DNA of 64,000 nt. Source: Streptomyces mashuensis (GTDB lineage: Bacteria; Actinomycetota; Actinomycetes; Streptomycetales; Streptomycetaceae). Of the stretch, positions 44,520 through 53,170 are shown piece after piece. The position numbers were made by a program, and so were the translations under genes. The notes below the pieces were generated by a model that searched no databases, was not told the origin of the DNA, and saw only the letters and a list, made by a program, of their open reading frames with translations. The number at the start of each line of letters is the position of its first letter. Position 1 is the stretch's first letter. The stretch spans positions 40,647 to 104,646 of the forward strand of contig NZ_BNBD01000018.1 in the NCBI RefSeq assembly GCF_014654785.1. Reading direction: 5' to 3'.

Positions 44520-47500
44520 GCTGGTGTTCAGTCCTTTCGGTTGGCGTCGACGAGGAGGAAGAGGTCGTCGTCGGTCGCGGAATCGAGGTCGAAGTCTTCG
44601 AAGTCGGCCGGCCCGCCGGTGTCGCCGGCCCCGGGCGCGGTCGCCTGTTGCGGTGCGCCGCCCCAGCGGGCGAGCAGGTCCTTCAGGTGGACGGCGGCGA
44701 GGGCCTTCTCCTCGTCGCCGGTCACGGCGGCCGCCAGGAACTCCTCGACGCGCGCGAGCTCGGTCAGGAGCGCGCTCTCGGAGAACTCGGGGGCGGGGAC
44801 CAGTTCGGCCAGCAGGTGGGCGGTCAGGGCGGCCGGAGTCGGGTGGTCGTACACGAGGGTCGCGGGCAGCCGGACGCCCGTCGCCGCGGTCATGCGGTTG
44901 CGCAGTTCGACGGCGGTGAGCGAGTCGAAGCCCAGCTCCTTGAACGTGCGGTCGGTGCCGACGGCCTGGGCGTCCGCGTGGTTGAGGACGGCCGCCACAA
45001 CGCCGCGCACCAGCTCGGAGAGCGTCCGCTGCCGCTCGTCCGGCTCCATCGCGGCGAGCCGCTGCTCCAGGGACTCCGCCGGCGCGGTCTCCGCGGGCCC
45101 CCCGGCCGTGCGGCGCCGTGCCTGCGGGACGGGGACGAGGCCGCGGAACAGGTGCGGTACGGCACCGGCCCGGCGGATCGCGCCCAGGTCGAGGGGCGTG
45201 GCGACGGGGCTCGCCAGCCCCAGCGCGAGGGCCGTGTCGAGCATGACGGGGCCCTGCTCCATGGTCACGGGCAGGTAGCCGTTCCGTGCCCACCTGGCCT
45301 GGTCGGCGTCGTCGAGCCGGTTCGCCATGCCGTCGTGGTCCTGCTGCCACAGGCCCCACGCCATCGACGTGGCCGCCAGCCCCAGCCGCTGCCGGTGCTG
45401 TGCCAGCGCGTCCAGGAACGTGTTGGCCGCCGCGTAGTTGGCCTGGCCGGCGGTGCCGAAGACGCCCGCGACCGAGGAGAAGAGGACGAACTGCCCGATC
45501 GGCATGCCCTCGGTCAGCTGGTGCAGGTTCCACGCCGCGTCGATCTTCGGGCGCAGTACGCCCTCGACCTGCTCGGCGGTCAGGGCCGTCACCAGCCCGT
45601 CGTCCAGCACGCCCGCGGTGTGCACGATCCCGGAGAGGGGGTACTCGGCGGGGACGAGCTCCAGGGCCCGGGCCAGCTCGTCGGCGTCGGCCACGTCGCA
45701 CGCGGCAATCTCCACCCGTGCGCCCAGCCGTTCCAGCTCCGCCCGCAGGCCGGCCGCGCCCGGGGCCTCCGGGCCGCGCCGGCTGACGAGCAGCAGCGAC
45801 CGCACCCCGTGCTCGGCCACCACGTGCCGCGCGAAGTGCGCGCCGAGGCTGCCCGTACCACCGGTGACGAGCACGGTCCCGCCGGTGTCCCAGCCGGAGC
45901 CGACGGCGGTGAGCTCGTCGGCCGGCATGGGGCGTTCTTTCACCAGGCGTGGTACGAGGGCCTGGCCGCCGCGCAGCGCGGCCTGCGGCTCGTCCGATCG
46001 CAGGAGGCGGGCGAGCGCCTGCTCGGGCAGGCCGTCGCCGCCGTCCGGTTCGCCGAGGTCGACGACGGTGATGCGGCCGGGGTTCTCCGTCTGCGCGGAC
46101 CGCAGCAGGCCCCAGACGGCGGCCGTGGCGAGGTCGGGCGTCTCGCCGTCGCGGACGGCGACGGCACCGCGCGTGACGACCATCAGCCGCACGCCGTCGA
46201 GCCGCTCGTCCGCCAGCCACTCCTGCACCAGGGACAACGCACCCTGCACCTGTTCGTACGCCACGTCCAGCACATCGCCACCGGACGCCACGCACGGCAC
46301 GACCACGGCGTCCAGCGCCGTACCCGCAGCCACCGCTGCGCCCACCTCGGCCACGGACCCGAACCGGTCCGTGCCGGCGGACACCTGCACGCCGCCGAGC
46401 CCGCCCCACCGCACGGGAGCGGTGTCCTCGGGCAGTGCGGCCGGGACCCAGCCGACGCGGTACAGGGGTGCCGGGCCGCTGGGCCGCAGCAGCTCGGGGG
46501 CGAACGAGGCGAAGGTGACGGAGTCGACAGAGGCCACCACGTCACCCGCGGCGTCCACCAGCTGCAGGCTCCACGCGTCGTCGCCCAGGCGCCGCGCCCG
46601 TACCCGGACCTCCTCGGCGCCCTCGGCGAACACCCGCACACCGGACCAGGACACCGCCGCGCGCGGCACGCCCTCGCCGTCCACGGCCGTGGCCGCGGCC
46701 ACGGACCGCACGGCGGCGTCGAGGAGAACGGGGTGGAGCAGGAATCCGGCGGCGTCGTACGGCTCGTCCAGCGTCACTGCCTCCGCGGCGTCCTGCCACG
46801 GCTCGGCTGCGGCGGCGGGGCCCTGCCGGACGTGGCCCTCCGCGTGCAGCGTCCACGGCTCGTCACGGCCCTCCGGCCGGGCGTGGACGGTCACCGTATG
46901 GCGGCCGTCCGTGTCGGCCGGGCCCTCGACGTCGACCTGGATCTGGACGGCACCGTCCTCGTCCAGGACGAGCGGCGCCCGCACGGCGAGGTCCACGGTG
47001 TCGCAGCCCATCTCGTCGCCGGCGCGCATCGCCAGCTCCAGGAAGAGCGAGGTCGGCGCGTGGGCGTCACCGACGAGCCACGGGTGGTCCTGCGCCGAGA
47101 GCCGGGCGGTGAACAGCCGGCCCGCACCGCCCGCGAGGTCCACCGACGCGCCGAGCAGGGCGTGCTCCGGCGCCTCCAGGCCCAGGTGAGCGGCGTCGAC
47201 CGACGTCGAAGGCCCGGGCGCGTTCAGCCAGTAGGTACGGCGCTGGAAGGCGTACGTGGGCAGGGGTACGACGCGGGCGCAGCTCCCCTCGAAGAACCGT
47301 TCCCACTCCACCTGGCCGCCCGCCGCGTGGAAGTGGGCGAGGGCCGTGACGACCGTCTCCTCTTCGGCACGGTTGCGGCGCATCGAGGCGACCGCCTCGA
47401 CACCGTCGCCCTCCAGCACGCCCCGGGCCATCGCGGTGAGCACGGCATCGGGGCCGAGCTCGACGAACCGGGTCACGCCCTCGGCCTCCAACACCGCCAC

Positions 47501-50500
47501 CGCGTCGGCGAACCGCACGGCCTCGCGGACGTGACGCACCCAGTAGGCGGGATCGGTGAGCTCGGTGGTGACGGGGGCGCCGGTGAGGGTGGAGACGAAG
47601 GGGATCTGCGGCTCGTGGAAGGTCAGGCCCGCGACGATCTGCTCGAACTCGGCGAGCATGGGCTCCATCAACGGCGAGTGGAAAGCATGGGAGACCTTCA
47701 GCTGCGTCGCCTTGCGACCCAGCGACTGGAAGTGCGCCTGGACAGCGAGGACGTCGTCCGCCGCACCGGAGATCACCACGGCCTGCGGGCCATTGACCGC
47801 GGCCATGCCGACGGTGTCGGACAGGTGCGGCAGCACCTCGTCCTCAGCCGCCTGAAGGGCGACCATCGCGCCTCCCGCGGGTAGCGCCTGCATCAGACGG
47901 CCACGGGCCGAGACCAGCTTCGCAGCGTCCGCGAGGGAGAGCACCCCGGAGACGTGGGCCGCGGCAATCTCACCGATGGAGTGCCCGGCGACGACGTCGG
48001 GACGCACACCCCACGACTCCCAGAGGCGGAACAACGCCACTTCGACGGCGAAGAGGGCAGGCTGCGTCGATTCGGTGCGGTTCAGCGCCTCGGCGTCGTC
48101 GCCCCACATCACCTCGCGCAGCCCTGCCGGCAACTCCGCCAGCACCGCATCGAACGCCTCGGCGAAGACCGGGAACGCCTCGTACAGCTCACGGCCCATG
48201 CCCAGCCGCTGACTGCCCTGACCGGTGAACAGGAACGCCGACCGGCCCCCGGCAGCCCGGCACCACCGGCCACACCGCAGGCCGGCAACCAGCTCCTCCC
48301 GGTCCGAACCGACCACCACGGCCCGGTACTCCAGCGCCGCACGCGACGTTGCGAGAGACCACGCCACGTCGTACACGTCGTACACGTCGTCGCCCGATTC
48401 CGAGACGAACGACGCCAGTCGCTCGGTCTGAGCCGCGAGTGCTTCCTCACTGCGCGCCGACACCAGCCACGGCACGACGCCGCGACGCGAGGGCCCGGCG
48501 GTCTCCCGAGGCGTCTCCCGAGGTGCCTCTTCGATGATGACGTGCGCGTTCGTCCCGCTGACGCCGAAGGACGAGACGGCGGCCCGACGCACCCGCTCCT
48601 CCCCCGCCGGCCACTCACGCGCCTGCGTCAGCAACTCGACCGCGCCGCTCTCCCAGTCGACGAACGGTGTCGGCTCCTCGGCGTGCAGCGTCTTGGGCAG
48701 CAGCTCGTTGCGGAGCGCCATCACCATCTTGATGACACCACCGACACCGGCGGCGGCCTGCGCATGCCCGATGTTCGACTTCAGCGAGCCGAGGTGGAGC
48801 GGGGACTGCCCTTCCGCACGTCCTTGCCCGTATGTGGCGAGCAGCGCCTGCGCCTCGATCGGGTCACCGAGCCGCGTACCCGTCCCGTGCGCCTCTACCG
48901 CGTCCACATCAGCAGCCCGCAGACCCGCACCGGCCAGAGCCTGCCGGATCACCCGCTGCTGCGCCGGGCCGTTGGGCGCCGTCAGACCATTCGACGCACC
49001 GTCCTGATTGACAGCCGAACCCCGCACCACCGCCAGCACCCGGTGACCGTTCCGCCGGGCATCGGACAGCCGCTCCAGCACCAGCAGGCCCGCACCCTCG
49101 GCCCACCCCGTACCGTCCGCGTCCGCACCGAACGCACGACACCGGCCGTCGGCCGACAGACCGTTCTGGCGGGAGAACTCCAGGAACATGCCGGGCGTCG
49201 GCATCACCATCACACCGCCCGCCAGGGCGAGCGACGACTCGCCGAGCCGCAGCGACTGCACCGCCTGGTGCACGGCGACCAGGGACGACGAACACGCCGT
49301 GTCCACGGTCACCGAGGGGCCCTCCAGGCCCAGGACGTACGAGATGCGGCCCGAGATGACGCTGGCGAAGGTGCCGGTCAGCAGGTACCCGTCCACGCCG
49401 TCCGCGGGTTCGTGCAGCCGGGGCCCGTAGTCCTGGGGCGCGCCGCCGGCGAAGACACCGGTCGGGCTGCCCTTGAGCGACAACGGGTCGATGCCGGCGT
49501 ACTCCAGCGCCTCCCACGCCGTCTCCAGCAGCAGCCGCTGCTGCGGATCCATCGCCAGCGCCTCACGCGGCGAGATGCCGAAGAACTCGGCGTCGAAGTC
49601 ACCGGCGTTGTTGAGGAAGCCGCCACGCCTCGTGTACGTACGGCCGGACTTGCCCGGCTCGGGGTCGTAGATGCCCTCCACGTCCCAGCCACGGTCGCCG
49701 GGGAAGTCGCCGGTCGCGTCGACCTCGCCCGCGACCAGCCGCCACAGGTCCTCCGGCGACGACACACCGCCCGGGTAGCGGCATGCCATGCCCACGACGG
49801 CGATGGGGTCGTCGCACGCGGCGAGGCCCGTCGGCGCCGTACCGGCTGCGTCGCCGTCCGTCGTCACGGAGCCGGTCAGCTGCTCGTGCAGGTACGCGGC
49901 CACGGCGCCCGGCGTCGGGTGGTCGAAGACGACCGACTCGGGGATGCGCAGGCCGGTCGCGGCCGCGAGGCGGTCGCGGAGCTCGACGCCGCCGAGCGAG
50001 TCGAGGCCGAGGTCCCGGAAGGCACGATCGGGCTCGATGGCGGCGGGGCGCGCGTGGCCGAGCACGGCCGCGGCGTCCGCGCGGACCAGGTCGAGGAGGA
50101 AACGCCGGCGGTCGTCCTCGGACAGTCCGGCGAGGCCGTCACGGAGGGGGTCGGCGGGCACGGCCGCGAGCCCGGCAGCCGTCCCGGCCACCGGTGCCGG
50201 TGCCTGTGCCGGTGCCGGCATCGCTGCGTCGTTGGCGGTGTCGAGCCAGAAGTCCCGGCGCTGGAAGGCGTACGTCGGCAGGGGTACGACGCGCGCACCG
50301 CTCCCCTCGAAGAACCGCCCCCACTCCACCTGGCCGCCCGCCGCGTGGAAGTGGGCGAGGGCCGTGACGACCGTCTCTTCCTCACCGCGCTTGCGGCGCA
50401 TCGAGGCCACCGCCTCGACACCGTCGCCCTCCAGCGCGCCCTGCGCCATCGCCGTCAGCACCGCGTCGGGACCCAGCTCGACGAACCGGGTCACGCCCTC

Positions 50501-51150
50501 GGCCTCCAGCACCCGCACCGCGTCCGCGAAACGCACGGCCTCGCGGACGTGCCGCACCCAGTACGCGGGGTCGGTCAGCTCGGTGGTGACCGGCGAACCC
50601 GTGAGGGTGGAGACGAAGGGGATCCGCGGCTCGTGGAAGGTCAGGCCCGCGACGATCCGCCCGAACTCGGCGAGCATGGGCTCCATCAACGGCGAGTGGA
50701 AGGCGTGCGACACCTTCAGCTGCGTCGTCTTGCGGCCGAGCCCGTCGAAGTGCGCCCGGACGGCGAGGACGCCCTCCTGCTCGCCCGAGACGACAACCGC
50801 CCGCGGGCCGTTCACTGCCGCGATGCCCACGCCGTCGGACAGGTGCGGCAGCACCTCGTCCTCGGCTGCCTGCAGCGCCACCATCGCACCACCGGCAGGC
50901 AGCGCCTGCATCAGACGACCACGAGCCGACACCAGCTTCGCCGCATCGGCCAGCGACAACACACCCGCCACATGAGCAGCGGCAATCTCACCGATCGAAT
51001 GCCCGGCCACCACATCCGGCCGCACACTCCACGACTCCCAGAGACGGAACAGCGCCACCTCAAGGGCGAACAACGCCGGCTGCGTCACCTCCGTACGATT
51101 CAGCGCTTCCGCGTCCTCGCCCCACATCACCTGCTGGAGACCGGGATCAA
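42220..51150. repeat. Near-identical AT-domain DNA in PKS-A loading module and PKS-B
   Basis: About 490 bases at 42215-42705 (PKS-B) match 50655-51145 (PKS-A loading AT) with only scattered changes; the run 42480-42660 against 50920-51100 differs at very few positions. The other AT copies (38870-39330 and 47620-48080) are similar but clearly less so. This looks like recent duplication or gene conversion between two of the four AT domains. Confidence 0.7.
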
Positions 51151-52930
51151 GCTCCGCCAGCACCGCATCAAAAGCCTCGGCGAAGACCGGGAACGCCTCG
51201 TACAGCTCACGCCCCATCCCCAACCGCTGACTGCCCTGCCCCGTGAACAGGAACGCCGACCGGCCCCCGGCAGCACGGCACCACCGGCCACCCGACCGCA
51301 GGCCGGCAACCAGCTCCTCCCGGTCCGAACCGACCACCACCGCCCGGTACTCCAGCGCCGCACGCGACGACGCCAACGACCACGCCACGTCGTACACGTC
51401 GTCGCCCGATTCCGACACGAACGACGCGAGCTTCTCCGCCTGCCCGGGCAGCGCCTCCTCCGTACGCGCTGACACGAGCCACGGCACGACGCCACGGCGA
51501 GCAGACCGGGACCTGGCCGGCTCCCGGGTCCCGCGAGGCGCCTCCTCCACGATGACGTGGGCGTTCGTCCCGCCCATGCCCCACGACGAGACACCGGCGA
51601 GGAGAGCCTCGTCGCCGTCCCACGGCCCGAGTTCCTGCTGCACGCGCAGCTTCAGCTCGTCCAGCGGGATGCGCGGGTTCGGGCGCTCGAAGTTGAGGCT
51701 CGGCGGCAGCTGCCGGTGGTGGAGGGCCAGGACGGTCTTGAGCAGGCCGACGATGCCGGCGGCACCCTCCAGGTGGCCGACGTTGGTCTTGGCCGAGCCC
51801 ACGCGCAGCGGCCGGTCCGACTCCCGGTGCCGGCCGTAGACGGCGCCCAGGGCCGCGGCCTCGACGGGGTCGCCGACCTTGGTGCCCGTGCCGTGCAGTT
51901 CGACGTAGCCGACGTGGGCCGGGTCGACGCCGGCGCGCCGGCAGGCGGCCGTCATGACGGCTTCCTGGGCGCTGCGGTCGGGGGTGGTGAGGGTCTTGGC
52001 GTCGCCGGCGTTGTTGACGGCGCTGCCGCGGAGGACGGCGAGGACGGTGTTGCCGTCGGCGAGGGCGGCGGAGAGCGGTTTGAGGACGACGAGGGCGCCG
52101 CCTTCGCCGCGTACGTAGCCGTTGGCGCGCTCGTCGAAGGTGTGGCAGCGGCCGTCGGGGGACATGGCGCCGAACTTGCTGGTGCCGATGGTGCCTTCGG
52201 GCGTGAGGTTGAGGTTGACGCCGCCGGCGAGGGCGACGGTGGACTCGCCGCGGCGCAGGCTTTCGCAGGCCAGGTGGACGCCGACGAGGGACGACGACTG
52301 TCCGGAGTCGACGGTGAGGCTGGGGCCGCGCAGGCCGAGGGCGTACGACAGCCGGTTGGCGATCATGCTGCGCTGGGTGCCGGTGAGGGTGTGGCGGCCG
52401 ATGGCGTCGCGGCCGGCGCGGTGCAGCAGGAGTTCGTAGTCGCCGTTGATGGCGCCGACGAAGACGCCGGTGGCGGTGGCGCGGAGGGTGCCGGGCACGA
52501 TGCCGGCGTGTTCCAGCGCTTCCCAGCCGAGTTCGAGGAGGAGCCGCTGCTGCGGGTCCATCGCGGCGGCTTCCTTCGGGGAGATGCCGAAGAACTCGGG
52601 GTCGAAGCCGGCGACGCCGTCGATGAAGCCGCCCCAGCGGGTGCTCATGCGGCCGGGTGCGGAGGGGTCGGGGTCGTAGAGGGTGCCGGTCTGCCACCGG
52701 TCCTCCGGGGCCTCGGTGACGGCGCTGATTCCGTCGCGGAGGAGGCGCCAGAAGGCGTCGGGGTCGGGGGCTCCGGGAAGCCGGCAGGAGAGCCCGATCA
52801 CAGCAATGGGGTCATCGGCGACCGGCCGGCCGGCGGCCGCGGCCCCGGCGGGGGTACTGCCGGCCCCGGGGGACTTCTCGGGCTTCTCGGGTTCCTTCAT
52901 CTCCGGCATCTCCTCCGGCATCTCCGGCAT
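44528..52930 (-). CDS. PKS-A: KSQ-AT-ACP loading module plus KS-AT-DH*-KR-ACP
   Basis: About 2,800 residues. The first KS has DSGQSSSL, glutamine for the active cysteine: a KSQ that decarboxylates malonyl to give an acetyl starter. AT0 (near 560) and AT1 (near 1568) both carry HAFH (malonyl). ACP0 is LGLDSLGG (near 977). Module 1 has a normal KS (DTACSSSL), a DH-like region, an active-looking KR (GGTGSLGAHFA, Tyr in GQANYAAAN, LDD motif) and ACP (GFDSLTAVEL near 2668). The DH looks dead: HPWLVGDAHAPTSLF lacks the GxxxxP pattern and LLDAAVRS lacks the second-motif H/Q. The C-terminal docking tail is DDDLFLLVDANRKD. The start is uncertain: the N-terminus repeats MPE, and ATG 52900 has the best Shine-Dalgarno (GGAGGAG). 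Confidence 0.92.
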   Translation of the reverse strand: MPEMPEEMPEMKEPEKPEKSPGAGSTPAGAAAAGRPVADDPIAVIGLSCRLPGAPDPDAFWRLLRDGISAVTEAPEDRWQTGTLYDPDPSAPGRMSTRWGGFIDGVAGFDPEFFGISPKEAAAMDPQQRLLLELGWEALEHAGIVPGTLRATATGVFVGAINGDYELLLHRAGRDAIGRHTLTGTQRSMIANRLSYALGLRGPSLTVDSGQSSSLVGVHLACESLRRGESTVALAGGVNLNLTPEGTIGTSKFGAMSPDGRCHTFDERANGYVRGEGGALVVLKPLSAALADGNTVLAVLRGSAVNNAGDAKTLTTPDRSAQEAVMTAACRRAGVDPAHVGYVELHGTGTKVGDPVEAAALGAVYGRHRESDRPLRVGSAKTNVGHLEGAAGIVGLLKTVLALHHRQLPPSLNFERPNPRIPLDELKLRVQQELGPWDGDEALLAGVSSWGMGGTNAHVIVEEAPRGTREPARSRSARRGVVPWLVSARTEEALPGQAEKLASFVSESGDDVYDVAWSLASSRAALEYRAVVVGSDREELVAGLRSGGRWCRAAGGRSAFLFTGQGSQRLGMGRELYEAFPVFAEAFDAVLAELDPGLQQVMWGEDAEALNRTEVTQPALFALEVALFRLWESWSVRPDVVAGHSIGEIAAAHVAGVLSLADAAKLVSARGRLMQALPAGGAMVALQAAEDEVLPHLSDGVGIAAVNGPRAVVVSGEQEGVLAVRAHFDGLGRKTTQLKVSHAFHSPLMEPMLAEFGRIVAGLTFHEPRIPFVSTLTGSPVTTELTDPAYWVRHVREAVRFADAVRVLEAEGVTRFVELGPDAVLTAMAQGALEGDGVEAVASMRRKRGEEETVVTALAHFHAAGGQVEWGRFFEGSGARVVPLPTYAFQRRDFWLDTANDAAMPAPAQAPAPVAGTAAGLAAVPADPLRDGLAGLSEDDRRRFLLDLVRADAAAVLGHARPAAIEPDRAFRDLGLDSLGGVELRDRLAAATGLRIPESVVFDHPTPGAVAAYLHEQLTGSVTTDGDAAGTAPTGLAACDDPIAVVGMACRYPGGVSSPEDLWRLVAGEVDATGDFPGDRGWDVEGIYDPEPGKSGRTYTRRGGFLNNAGDFDAEFFGISPREALAMDPQQRLLLETAWEALEYAGIDPLSLKGSPTGVFAGGAPQDYGPRLHEPADGVDGYLLTGTFASVISGRISYVLGLEGPSVTVDTACSSSLVAVHQAVQSLRLGESSLALAGGVMVMPTPGMFLEFSRQNGLSADGRCRAFGADADGTGWAEGAGLLVLERLSDARRNGHRVLAVVRGSAVNQDGASNGLTAPNGPAQQRVIRQALAGAGLRAADVDAVEAHGTGTRLGDPIEAQALLATYGQGRAEGQSPLHLGSLKSNIGHAQAAAGVGGVIKMVMALRNELLPKTLHAEEPTPFVDWESGAVELLTQAREWPAGEERVRRAAVSSFGVSGTNAHVIIEEAPRETPRETAGPSRRGVVPWLVSARSEEALAAQTERLASFVSESGDDVYDVYDVAWSLATSRAALEYRAVVVGSDREELVAGLRCGRWCRAAGGRSAFLFTGQGSQRLGMGRELYEAFPVFAEAFDAVLAELPAGLREVMWGDDAEALNRTESTQPALFAVEVALFRLWESWGVRPDVVAGHSIGEIAAAHVSGVLSLADAAKLVSARGRLMQALPAGGAMVALQAAEDEVLPHLSDTVGMAAVNGPQAVVISGAADDVLAVQAHFQSLGRKATQLKVSHAFHSPLMEPMLAEFEQIVAGLTFHEPQIPFVSTLTGAPVTTELTDPAYWVRHVREAVRFADAVAVLEAEGVTRFVELGPDAVLTAMARGVLEGDGVEAVASMRRNRAEEETVVTALAHFHAAGGQVEWERFFEGSCARVVPLPTYAFQRRTYWLNAPGPSTSVDAAHLGLEAPEHALLGASVDLAGGAGRLFTARLSAQDHPWLVGDAHAPTSLFLELAMRAGDEMGCDTVDLAVRAPLVLDEDGAVQIQVDVEGPADTDGRHTVTVHARPEGRDEPWTLHAEGHVRQGPAAAAEPWQDAAEAVTLDEPYDAAGFLLHPVLLDAAVRSVAAATAVDGEGVPRAAVSWSGVRVFAEGAEEVRVRARRLGDDAWSLQLVDAAGDVVASVDSVTFASFAPELLRPSGPAPLYRVGWVPAALPEDTAPVRWGGLGGVQVSAGTDRFGSVAEVGAAVAAGTALDAVVVPCVASGGDVLDVAYEQVQGALSLVQEWLADERLDGVRLMVVTRGAVAVRDGETPDLATAAVWGLLRSAQTENPGRITVVDLGEPDGGDGLPEQALARLLRSDEPQAALRGGQALVPRLVKERPMPADELTAVGSGWDTGGTVLVTGGTGSLGAHFARHVVAEHGVRSLLLVSRRGPEAPGAAGLRAELERLGARVEIAACDVADADELARALELVPAEYPLSGIVHTAGVLDDGLVTALTAEQVEGVLRPKIDAAWNLHQLTEGMPIGQFVLFSSVAGVFGTAGQANYAAANTFLDALAQHRQRLGLAATSMAWGLWQQDHDGMANRLDDADQARWARNGYLPVTMEQGPVMLDTALALGLASPVATPLDLGAIRRAGAVPHLFRGLVPVPQARRRTAGGPAETAPAESLEQRLAAMEPDERQRTLSELVRGVVAAVLNHADAQAVGTDRTFKELGFDSLTAVELRNRMTAATGVRLPATLVYDHPTPAALTAHLLAELVPAPEFSESALLTELARVEEFLAAAVTGDEEKALAAVHLKDLLARWGGAPQQATAPGAGDTGGPADFEDFDLDSATDDDLFLLVDANRKD

Positions 52931-53170
52931 CTCCGGGCTCCACTCGTACGGTTCGCACTGCGGGGGGTTGGGAAAGGTGCGGTCACGCTAACGGGGGCCG
53001 GTCAACGCGCTGCCCACGCCGCGGTAACCGGCCGTCCTCGGCGGGGCCCGGGCGGCGATTACCGGGGCGTGGACGGCTCGTTCCCGGATGTTTTCCGTCC
53101 GCGCCTAACCTTCGGAAACCGAAAACGTTCCGCCGCTCCGCCCCCACCCATGCGAAGGGATCGCGAGGAA
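52931..53170. promoter_or_regulatory. Divergent control region between PKS and carboxylase operons
   Basis: This 240-bp gap separates two divergent operons. It holds a dyad TTCGG-AAA-CCGAA (53111-53123) next to a possible -10 TAACCT (53106-53111) on the plus strand, and a TAGCGT (52990-52985) with a badly spaced TTGACC on the minus strand. This is the most likely place for the SARP activator to bind, but I could not make out its usual direct repeats with confidence. Confidence 0.45.

Noticed and set aside
34632..45278. Open frame of over 3,500 codons on the plus strand across the PKS genes
   Set aside because: It is the antisense shadow of PKS-B, PKS-C and part of PKS-A, rich in Arg/Gly/His with no domain likeness; such frames are expected at this G+C content.
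38870..51150. CRISPR-like or mobile repeats suggested by recurring blocks
   Set aside because: The repeats are paralogous KS and AT domains of PKS modules, spaced by coding sequence, not short repeats with spacers.
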